A stretch of 58,878 nucleotides of DNA from Chitinophagaceae bacterium (GTDB taxonomy: Bacteria > Bacteroidota > Bacteroidia > Chitinophagales > Chitinophagaceae): contig JAHEZD010000005.1 of assembly GCA_023251255.1 (NCBI GenBank), forward strand, positions 1 to 58,878, given 5' to 3'. Positions within the stretch are counted from its first letter, which is position 1; every line of letters starts with the position of its first letter. Positions 52,393 through 58,878 of this stretch are shown here, piece by piece. The notes under the pieces were generated by a model. The model ran no database searches, had not been told where the DNA came from, and saw only the letters and a list, made by a program, of their open reading frames with translations. The position numbers and the translations under genes are program-made.

Positions 52393-52557
52393 CGGGGGTA
52401 TTCTTGGCCAAAAACCGGTGGTGCATCATTTGGATATCCCCTTGACATTCACGGCGCATCGGTTCAGGACAGGAATGGGGTGTATGGATGTGATTGGAAA
52501 AATGGTGGAGAATTGGAAGAGGATAATAAGGCAAAGCAATTAGTAAAAGATCATCTT

Positions 52558-53272
52558 ATGACCAGTTATCAATTAAAAGCGGCAAAAGGGTTTAGGATAC
52601 TCTTTTTTGTTGTTTCAATATTCAATATTTCAACAAAAGCCTCTTGCCAAATTTCAAAAAGATACCGCTTTTTTATATCGATATGTGTCAGATGGTCTAT
52701 ACAACGCAGTCTATATAGATTACAATAAAGAATCCAAATATTATGACGAACTGGTACGCTTAATTTCAATTGACACTACCGTTTACAACAACAGTATAAT
52801 GCAATTGAAGGATTCCGGGTTTACCCTAAAAAATAATTTCACAATAAATTTTGCGGCAGAGTGGCACAGTTTATACCTATTTAAGCATAAGTTTTATGTT
52901 TATTCCCCTTCGGAACCATATACAAATAGGTCCTTTAGTTTTAATGATTCGTGTATGGTAACCAATAGCTTCAATGATGGCTGTGTACCAGCATTTATTA
53001 AAAGTATCAATTGGCTCAACAGCAAAACTGTTGAAATAAAAACCAATGGATTGTATAAAAAGAATAACAATCTAAGGATCCATTTCATTAATAAGGCTAA
53101 AGACCTTGCAGTATTTGAGTTTACCTCATATCCAAAAGAGAGCCGCTATGTACTTATGTCAACAAAAAGTGGTTTACATAAATACCCATTGATCGTAAAC
53201 TATTGTAAGGAAAGTAGAGTAGCTGAATGGACTTTCGATAAGCCCAATTTCAGCAAATTACTTACATATTAA
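52558..53272 (+). pseudogene. Secreted protein gene with probable frameshift near its start
   Basis: Seen: ATG 52558 opens a typical signal peptide (FRILFFVVSIFNISTKASCQ) whose frame then ends within 60 codons, while a second frame, open from 52607 to 53272, carries a plausible mature protein from about FQKDTAFLYRYVSDG onward (ending PNFSKLLTY). The two frames differ by one base and join naturally around 52650, near ATTTCAAAAAG. Without the shift the long frame lacks a good start. Inferred: a secreted protein of about 235 residues broken by a one-base indel, or a sequencing error. No family recognised; low G+C compared with neighbours. Confidence 0.6.
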
Positions 53273-53280
53273 TATAACCT

Positions 53281-53537
53281 GTTGGCGGAGTTAATTCTTC
53301 CAAAATCAGCGTAAGTAGGTATTCAAATCATTGCCCTTCGGCTTCAGACAAGGGACAATGATATTGGGTGGGCGGTATTGGCTTTAGCCCAAGCGTTACG
53401 TTTTGGGCTAAAGCCCAAGTTGTGATAGTTCTTTTCATAACCCCAACCTAAAGGATCGGGGCAATGAATCTATTGTACCTATTGACACATCATTCTATTT
53501 TGAATTTCAAAGGCGAAGGAAGATTAACTCCGCCAAC
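53281..53537. mobile_element. MITE-like element with terminal inverted repeats
   Basis: Ends are GTTGGCGGAGTTAATTCTTC at 53281 and its complement, with one base missing, at 53518-53537. Inside is a second hairpin (GGCTTTAGCCCAA / TTGGGCTAAAGCC, about 53380-53415). At 257 bp with no reading frame it resembles a non-autonomous element; no clear target duplication was found at the edges. Confidence 0.6.
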
Positions 53538-53665
53538 GAGTTAACATAAGTAACTGATTTACGCAAAAAAACTGTGGGAATGATGTCAGCCTGAGGTCCT
53601 CTAAGGCGATTTCGGTTTCAGGTATTTGGCTGGCAGCAGTTATGAAAAAATCGCAACCAAGCGGC

Positions 53666-53760
53666 ATGTTACCAATTTACTTGTTACAATTTTTTTTGTA
53701 ACAATTTTTTTGTAACACCTGTCCTGTTACAGTTCTGCCACGTAAATTTTTTTGTAACAA
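53666..53760 (+). promoter_or_regulatory. Cluster of GTTAC/GTAAC boxes upstream of the orphan LytTR gene
   Basis: GTTAC at 53668, 53683 and 53726 and GTAAC at 53698, 53712 and 53754, mostly within TTGTTACAA/TTGTAACAA and separated by T runs. The boxes face in both directions and lie 140-230 bases upstream of the LytTR start. Density this high in about 95 bases suggests a multi-site operator. Confidence 0.6.
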
Positions 53761-53897
53761 TTTTTTTTACATTTTTTTAAGATTTCATATTTGGGCTAGC
53801 ATACCTCTTTTGCTTAATTTAACCCAGCAATCTATTACGATTAAAAATACCCTTGCCCTTACGGCCGCCATGGCTTTGGGCATGCCTATGCATGTAC

Positions 53898-54686
53898 ATG
53901 ATCAGGACCATTATCATACAGGATGACACGCTTATGCTGGACCACCTAATGGGGGTACTGCGGGCAAGGTTCAACCAAGTGGAAGTGGTGGCCACGGCCA
54001 CCAATGCCGCAGACGGCCTGCAGCAGATAGCCGCCCACCAGCCAGACCTGCTGCTGCTGGAAATAGCCCTACCGGACGCTACTGGCTTTGACCTGCTGAA
54101 CAGCCTTGGCGGCCATTCCTTTGCAGTGATCTTTATGGCTTCCCAAAGGGACCATGCCCTTAAGGCCATCCGCTTTTCGGCAGTGGACTACCTGCTGAAA
54201 CCCCTATCGGAGCGGCAACTGTCCATTGCCCTGCACAGGGCGGCACAATGGATGCGGCAGCGGCAACTGCATGAAGTGCAACAGCTACAGTTGCAGATAC
54301 GGCAACAGATGGATGACCTTATCCTTATAATGGAGCGCACCCTCAATCATGACCAAGCCATCAGCATTGCGCTTGCCAATGAAAAAAGGTCGATCCGTTC
54401 CAAGGAGATTCTTTATTGCAGGGCAGAGGGCAGTTATACGCATTTCTACCTGAGCAACGGTGAGCACCTGGTATCGGCACAGGGCATGTACAATTACCAG
54501 GAACTGGAAAGCCATGGCTTCATGCAATCCAGCAGGGGTGTGATGGTGAACAAGGCACATATCCAAAGCCTGTGCAATGACGACTATACCCATGAACTGT
54601 TATTGGTGAACGGTACAAGGGTGCATGTATCCAAAAGGCGTGTGGAAGCCGTTAAGGCCATCTTCAATAAGATGGACAAAAAGTGA
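53898..54686 (+). CDS. Orphan LytTR regulator with atypical receiver domain
   Basis: 262 residues from ATG 53898; upstream codons in the same frame are unlike a receiver start. Seen: receiver fold (MIRTIIIQDDTLMLDHL ... PDLLLLEIALPDATG ... VIFMASQ ... VDYLLKPLS), a coiled linker, and a LytTR domain (EILYCRAEGSYTHFYLSNGEHL ... GFMQSSRGVMVNKAHIQSL). Odd: the phospho-acceptor position is Glu55 where the regulator at 35325 has Asp56, and one pocket acid is Gln8. Known: Asp-to-Glu can mimic the phosphorylated state. Inferred: active without a kinase, or controlled otherwise; no kinase gene is near. Preceded by GTTAC boxes, followed by a terminator. Confidence 0.85.
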   Translation: MIRTIIIQDDTLMLDHLMGVLRARFNQVEVVATATNAADGLQQIAAHQPDLLLLEIALPDATGFDLLNSLGGHSFAVIFMASQRDHALKAIRFSAVDYLLKPLSERQLSIALHRAAQWMRQRQLHEVQQLQLQIRQQMDDLILIMERTLNHDQAISIALANEKRSIRSKEILYCRAEGSYTHFYLSNGEHLVSAQGMYNYQELESHGFMQSSRGVMVNKAHIQSLCNDDYTHELLLVNGTRVHVSKRRVEAVKAIFNKMDKK

Positions 54687-54728
54687 ATGGGCTTGGTCTG
54701 TCTTGCTCCGCTTCCATCTCCGCACCGC

Positions 54729-54796
54729 TTCGCCAATGCTGTCTGTTTTCAGGAACATCGAATTTCGATATGCCTCCTCCTCAAATTCATTGATAA
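54729..54796 (+). repeat. Dispersed intergenic repeat, family H copy 1
   Basis: About 68 bases with TTTTCAG.AACATC, AATTTCGATATG and CCTCCT.AAAT.CATTG; copy 2 is at 56085-56156. Followed at about 54799 by the palindromic motif CCTGCCTTTGCCAGCAGGCA, seen again at about 56931. Confidence 0.7.
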
Positions 54797-54831
54797 AACC
54801 TGCCTTTGCCAGCAGGCAGGCACCAACAGCA

Positions 54832-54865
54832 AAAGGCCTTCCAGCATAAGAACTGGAAGGCCTTT
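54832..54865. terminator. Terminator of the orphan LytTR gene
   Basis: Thirteen-base perfect arms (AAAGGCCTTCCAG / CTGGAAGGCCTTT) with an 8-base loop, then ATTTT. It lies between convergent genes and may serve both. Confidence 0.85.
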
Positions 54866-54948
54866 ATTTTGGATCATTATATACAAATGCAAGGAATAGA
54901 ATAACTGTATTAGCAGGAGATTCCACAACCATGTATCTCAAGCAGTAT

Positions 54949-55839
54949 CTATATCCACTCAAGCAAGCTGGTCAAATCCTTACCTATTTTCCCCCTGCCC
55001 TTGGCTGCCAGTACGGCGTTGCGCTCATAAGGGTAGGTATCAAAAGGGGCCGCCCTTTCTATCAAGTGGATATTGGCACCGAGCGCATGGGGCATGGCCA
55101 GGTCCATTTCCCAGATATCCCCGCAAAAAACAGTGCTGAGCAATCTGTCCATATTATGGCCAAGGGCCGCGGATATGGCTTCGAAATAGTAGCCCCTTCT
55201 TAGGTACACGGGCCGATAGATGCCCATGTCTGCATGAACGGCTGGGACTTTCCCAAAGGCTTCCTGCGCCTGATGGGGAATGGATGAATCCCATAGAAGT
55301 TCGGCAATGGCATATTTGGATGCACCGCTCATCACGGAAATGCCCTTGGGAAGCTGCTCAATAGTCTCAACCGCAAACAGGGCCTTCAACCGTTCATAGA
55401 TGGTGGCAGAATCCGTATTGGAAATGAAACTAATATGGATACCATGCTTCAATAGTGTGTCAAAAACCGATCTTGCTTCATTGCGCCAAGGGGCCATGTT
55501 ATTGCTGGCCGCATTTTGGAATACCGATAGCGGGATATCTGCCTTGATCTGCTTCTTCCTTAGCACATGCTGGGCACATTCATAAGCAAGGATATAGGGA
55601 TCGGCAGCAGCAGGGGATGCAGGGGCAGTCTTGATGGTCCAAGGGGCTGTTGGTGAGTGCTTTCTTACTTCCTGCTGTGCTTCCCACCATTCGGCTTTCA
55701 TTATAGGGGCTTGGGCCAATACGGTGGTATTCAGTCCCACCAAGTATTGGGCAAGGAAAGCTTCGTAGATGAGGGGAATCTGCGTGCAGGTACCGTCAAA
55801 ATCCATGACAATATTGGTAATCTTTGATGGGTGCTTCAT
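54949..55839 (-). CDS. HAD-superfamily hydrolase
   Basis: 296 residues, no signal peptide. Seen: motif I MDFDGTCTQIPL (nucleophile and acid Asp), motif II ISFISNTDS, and motif IV VFCGDIWEMDLAMPHALGA; a helical cap lies between motifs I and II. Known: HAD enzymes hydrolyse phosphate esters through an aspartyl-phosphate. Inferred: cytoplasmic phosphatase of unknown substrate. It is monocistronic, and its neighbours give no hint of a pathway. A Lys for motif III could not be placed with confidence. Confidence 0.82.
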   Translation of the reverse strand: MKHPSKITNIVMDFDGTCTQIPLIYEAFLAQYLVGLNTTVLAQAPIMKAEWWEAQQEVRKHSPTAPWTIKTAPASPAAADPYILAYECAQHVLRKKQIKADIPLSVFQNAASNNMAPWRNEARSVFDTLLKHGIHISFISNTDSATIYERLKALFAVETIEQLPKGISVMSGASKYAIAELLWDSSIPHQAQEAFGKVPAVHADMGIYRPVYLRRGYYFEAISAALGHNMDRLLSTVFCGDIWEMDLAMPHALGANIHLIERAAPFDTYPYERNAVLAAKGRGKIGKDLTSLLEWI

Positions 55840-56191
55840 GACATTTTCTTTATTTTAAAATAGCAGTTTGTAGCTAATGTTGTCTTCGTCTTGTCAATGG
55901 TGAATATTTGCTACCAATACCGGAATCAATAAAATCCCCGCGCCGTACCTGTTGGTAAAAAATAACCATTCGCCAGCAGGTAGTACCAATGGGGCTTTCG
56001 TTAGATAAATTCGCTCTGGTAACTGCCTTCGACAGGCCCGCTATGACATTGCTCTGTGTGACATTGCTTTGGCTTACAGCATTCTTCGCCGATGTTGTGT
56101 GTTTTCAGCAACATCAAATTTCGATATGTCCCCCTCCTGAAATCCATTGGTGAAAATACCAACAGAGGCATTCACTTTTTTTATCAACTAT
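55840..56191. other. Repeat-filled gap
   Basis: 352 bases with no gene. Contains family G (56016-56053, CTGCCTTCGACAGGC), a short direct repeat of TGACATTGCT, and family H copy 2 (56085-56156). The part near 55840-55915 is presumably the promoter of the HAD gene. Confidence 0.65.
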
Positions 56192-56710
56192 TCATGAGCG
56201 GGTAAGTTCCGTTATCAATGCTGCCTGTTCGGGGTATTGTTTGATCAGCTCTTCACGGTTTCCAAGGCTATAGTCGGCAGGGTCAAAGCCAGGCGACATA
56301 GTAACGCCCATTAGGGCATAACTACCAGCGGCTGCTAAACGTGAGCCCATCCAGGTACCGCCGGGTATCAGTTTCATGGGGCTTCCTCCTGCAGCAATAT
56401 CATTGCTGAAGATGCATACTTCGGAACGGTTGGGCGAACCCTCCGGATAAAGCAGCAGTACCTGCACTGGGTCACCACTGTAGAAATGGTAGAGCATATC
56501 GCCCGTTACCCTGTGCATGGCCGAAAAGGTGGTTTGGTCAAGAAAATAATAAATGGCCCCGCAAATGGGCCGTTTGTTGTCAATGGGCTTGAAACCGGGC
56601 AGGTCCTTGCTGCCTATTTGCAGGGCAGAAGTATAAGTGCCAGCAAAATAACCGCCTTCCAGTTCGTTGGGCTGCAGTTTAAACCAATCAATAATTTGTT
56701 GGGGGTCCAT
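56192..56710 (-). CDS. DUF985 cupin-fold protein
   Basis: 172 residues. Seen: IIDWFKLQPNELEGGYFAGTY, AIYYFLDQTTFSAMHRVTGDMLYHFYSGDPVQVLLL and LIPGGTWMGSRLAAAGSYALMGVTMSPGFDPADY, the run of motifs of the DUF985 (cupin_5) family related to yeast YML079w. Known: a double-stranded beta-helix of the RmlC-like kind; the reaction is unknown. Inferred: cytoplasmic sugar-epimerase-like or binding protein. It stands alone between repeat-rich gaps. Confidence 0.88.
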   Translation of the reverse strand: MDPQQIIDWFKLQPNELEGGYFAGTYTSALQIGSKDLPGFKPIDNKRPICGAIYYFLDQTTFSAMHRVTGDMLYHFYSGDPVQVLLLYPEGSPNRSEVCIFSNDIAAGGSPMKLIPGGTWMGSRLAAAGSYALMGVTMSPGFDPADYSLGNREELIKQYPEQAALITELTRS

Positions 56711-56997
56711 AAAAGGTAATTTAATTGTTGATGCTTTTAATTTAATATGGTTAGGTGCAAGGTTTTTCTAGTGAAGCCGCCTTTGCCCCTTCTACAAGCC
56801 ATGCCTAAGGGCAGGCAAACTGCCATTGACACCCTTTTATGAAGCGTTGAAAACCATTTGTAAGCAAATGCTTTTTATTTTACCACAAAGGCACGAAGAC
56901 ACAAAGGAAAAAACTTCGTTTTTTTGAACCCTGCCTTTGCCGGCAGGCAGGGTCAACTTGTTTGTTCCGCAACCGATGGCAGGTAAGCAGTTCCACC
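56711..56997. other. Repeat-filled gap with family D copy 2 and family F copy 1
   Basis: Contains 56795-56834 (family D), 56847-56926 (family F, with CATTTG-taag-CAAATG and ACCACAAAGGCACGAAGACA), and a palindromic CCTGCCTTTGCCGGCAGGCA at about 56931. No gene seen. Confidence 0.7.
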
Positions 56998-58539
56998 TTA
57001 TTCATTGCTCTTGAACAGTTTGTTATAGGATGTTTGTATGTACTCCAGCAAACCTGCTGATTCAGGGGCAGGCAGGTCAGTAAGTTGTTCCATTACGGAC
57101 CCGATCAACTGGTGCAGTTCGTTCACCTTGTTTTCACTGCCAGTTTTCTCCCAGGCCAATGGGGCCACTTCCGGTATACCTGTTTTACGCGGGGCATCCA
57201 GGGTGAGCAGGCAGGAGAGATCGGGCGCAGCCTTGTCCCTTTCGGTAAGGTAACCTTCCAGCCCAAAGCAGTGCTGTATGGTTTTGATGATGGAAGTATG
57301 GTCAAAAGGGGTGTCCCCTGCCGCCCTTGCAATGAGTCCCGGTTGTATGTAGGGGTTCACCACCACGCAGGGAACCCTTACCCCAAAGCGGTTGAAGGTG
57401 AAGCTGTCCTGACCAGCGGGGTTCCTGCTATCGGGGTTCTTGGCCCCGCCCGGTGGTGGGTAATGGTCGTAACAGCCGCCATGCTCATCATAGGTAATGA
57501 TGAACAGGGTATCCTCAAAAGCAGGCGACTGCTTGATCATATTGTAAATGTCCGCAATCAGTTGTTCACCCGGGCGTATATCGCATGGAGGGTGCTGGTC
57601 ATTTTGGTCGGCCCCGCCGTAGGTGGGTTCCAAGAAGGAATAGCTGGGCAGTAGCCCGCTTTTGCATAGCTCCCCAAAACGGTCAAGCGTTGAAAAATTG
57701 TCATTGAAACGGGCATCATGCAATTGTTTCATGATCAACCGGGTGAGGGAGAAATGGTCATCCCCAAACAGGCCATCCTTGTCCTGCGCGCTGGAGGAAA
57801 CGTTGTTGCCAAAAATTCCCCAGCTCAGCTCCTTTCTGCCATGGTCTATGGCATCCTGCATCTGGTTGAATATGGTAAAGGCATCGCAAATGGCCACGGG
57901 GTTATTGTTCACATGCCCGGTTGAAGTGGCCGCATGCACAAAGTCGCGGTTGGGTATGGTCTGGCTCGGCACGGAGCAGAAATAGTGGTCGCATACGGCA
58001 AAGTTCCTTGCCAGCGCACTCAGCACAGGGGCCTGCACCGGTGTATAGCACTTCATGATGGCCCTTGGATTGGTGGGTTCGTCACCGAAACTGAAAGCGC
58101 TATAGAGCATTGCTTTCTGGTAGTTCTCCACAAAGCCCATGTTAAGTGCCGGGGGCGTGTACTGCTGCGCCACGGTATAATGGTGGAACAACTGGTAATT
58201 GGTATCCCTGAAACCTTCGCCCGGGTCAGGGTTGGGCAGGGTAAAGTCAACGGGATTGGGTACCGCCTTTCCCCATTTTTTCTTGGGTTCCCCATTTTTT
58301 TCAATGGGCACTTTTTCCGTAAATGCTATGCCATCGGCATCCACATTGCTTAAGGGGTTCCAGAGACTGTAGTTGAGGCCTTCGTACTGCTGGCCCTCCG
58401 GTGGGCGGTCATAGGGGGCTTCGTCGGCATATAGCCAGCCCAGTAGGTTGTCAAATGACCGGTTCTCCAGCATTAATACAACCACATGCTTAATGGTGGC
58501 CTTCAATTTGTCCACGTTGGGTTTTAGGTACTGGTTCAA
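56998..58539 (-). CDS. Phosphoesterase-family protein (phospholipase C / acid phosphatase type)
   Basis: 513 residues. Seen: HVVVLMLENRSFDNLLGWL near the start (metal-binding Glu and Asn), SQTIPNRDFVHAATSTGHVN, a central IPT-like spacer, DTLFIITYDEHGGCYDHYPPP and GVRVPCVVVNPYIQPG, the ordered motifs of the phosphoesterase family with phospholipase C and AcpA. Known: these hydrolyse phospholipids or phosphate monoesters, usually outside the cytoplasm after Tat or Sec export. Odd: no signal peptide precedes the first motif (MNQYLKPNVDKLKATIK), so it may be cytoplasmic or exported otherwise. The gene is flanked by direct copies of repeat family F. Confidence 0.88.
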   Translation of the reverse strand: MNQYLKPNVDKLKATIKHVVVLMLENRSFDNLLGWLYADEAPYDRPPEGQQYEGLNYSLWNPLSNVDADGIAFTEKVPIEKNGEPKKKWGKAVPNPVDFTLPNPDPGEGFRDTNYQLFHHYTVAQQYTPPALNMGFVENYQKAMLYSAFSFGDEPTNPRAIMKCYTPVQAPVLSALARNFAVCDHYFCSVPSQTIPNRDFVHAATSTGHVNNNPVAICDAFTIFNQMQDAIDHGRKELSWGIFGNNVSSSAQDKDGLFGDDHFSLTRLIMKQLHDARFNDNFSTLDRFGELCKSGLLPSYSFLEPTYGGADQNDQHPPCDIRPGEQLIADIYNMIKQSPAFEDTLFIITYDEHGGCYDHYPPPGGAKNPDSRNPAGQDSFTFNRFGVRVPCVVVNPYIQPGLIARAAGDTPFDHTSIIKTIQHCFGLEGYLTERDKAAPDLSCLLTLDAPRKTGIPEVAPLAWEKTGSENKVNELHQLIGSVMEQLTDLPAPESAGLLEYIQTSYNKLFKSNE

Positions 58540-58614
58540 TTTGTTTGGTTTATATGATTAATAAATTTAATTATTAGACAGTCTATCATTTTGATTATAC
58601 ATGCTTGAAATGAA

Positions 58615-58691
58615 TTGAAAACCATTTGTAAACAAATGATTTTTATCTACCACAAAGTCACGAAGACACGAAGGAAAAAACTTCGTTTTTT
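58615..58691 (+). repeat. Dispersed intergenic repeat, family F copy 2
   Basis: About 77 bases matching 56847-56926 with scattered differences: TTGAAAACCATTTGTAA, ACCACAAAG, CACGAAGACAC, GGAAAAAACTTCG. Together with copy 1 it flanks the phosphoesterase gene in direct orientation. Confidence 0.8.
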
Positions 58692-58762
58692 AAAATCCTG
58701 CCGGCCAACTGGCACGAAAATTCAAACTGATACACTACCAATCATTCTTATATGCATCCTGT

Positions 58763-58878
58763 TTAAGCAGTCCGCTTTGTCCTGCTTTTTGACGGTACTG
58801 GAACGGCTTTTTTAGCAGGCGTTTTACCAACAGGTACTTTACTAACCGGTGTTTTGCCGGCAGGGACTTTAGTGGCGG
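58763..58878 (-). CDS. C-terminal fragment of a Lys/Pro/Thr-rich protein
   Basis: From the right edge the minus strand reads about 37 codons to TAA at 58763: repeats of the type VPAGKTPVSK, VPVGKTPAKK, then PVPSKSRTKRTA. The Lys-Pro-Ala/Thr pattern is like the basic tails of bacterial histone H1-like proteins, and could belong to a DNA- or RNA-binding protein; too little is seen to name it. The start is outside the window. Confidence 0.5.
   Translation of the reverse strand, partial: ATKVPAGKTPVSKVPVGKTPAKKAVPVPSKSRTKRTA

Overview
The window looks like a chromosomal segment of a Bacteroidetes bacterium, most like the Chitinophagaceae/Sphingobacteriia. The reasons are a SusC/SusD pair, a hybrid two-component system (HTCS) regulator, several type IX secretion (T9SS) C-terminal sorting domains, LytTR regulators, SPII lipoproteins and few Shine-Dalgarno-like sites. 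No rRNA, tRNA, CRISPR array, transposase or integrase was seen. Family names come from recognising motifs by eye; no search was run.

Region 1 (1-16.3 kb, minus strand) is a polysaccharide utilisation locus. It runs SusC, SusD, DUF5017 lipoprotein, T9SS propeller protein, GH88 unsaturated uronyl hydrolase, second T9SS propeller protein, clan GH-A hydrolase, then a heparinase II/III-like lyase that leaves the window at base 1. A lyase plus GH88 points to a uronic-acid polysaccharide. Region 2 (16.3-24.3 kb) holds another T9SS protein with a tiny PID-CTERM protein behind it, and a divergent HTCS regulator. A 40-bp element containing an inverted repeat lies upstream of both SusC and this T9SS gene, so the HTCS probably controls both. 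A 1302-bp block is identical in two of the T9SS genes and is far richer in G+C than its surroundings.

Region 3 (24.3-33.1 kb) has a 58-bp perfect palindrome, a second PID-CTERM gene and a 2567-residue T9SS adhesin-like protein. The pair [large T9SS protein, tiny PID protein] therefore occurs twice. Region 4 (33.2-42.5 kb, minus) is a signalling cluster: TonB receptor, YfiR-like protein, CHASE8-HAMP kinase, lone receiver, REC-PAS-PAS kinase, then a LytTR regulator with a TPR/HisKA_2 kinase.

Region 5 (43.4-48.4 kb, plus) is a tight eight-gene operon: DM13 lipoprotein, outer-membrane barrel, YHS protein, DoxX-like, DinB-like, NRDE/TANGO2-like, ATP-grasp, YHS protein. I do not know it as a described system. 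It is the best candidate for an uncharacterised pathway, possibly metal, heme or redox linked. Region 6 (48.5-58.9 kb) is a looser accessory stretch: PKD lipoprotein, two very small membrane ORFs, a three-gene unit with an HTH protein and 21-bp repeats upstream, a frameshifted secreted protein, a MITE-like element, an orphan LytTR regulator with glutamate at its phosphorylation site, a HAD phosphatase, a DUF985 cupin, a phosphoesterase and a Lys/Pro-rich gene fragment. Its intergenic spaces carry many short dispersed repeats and hairpins.
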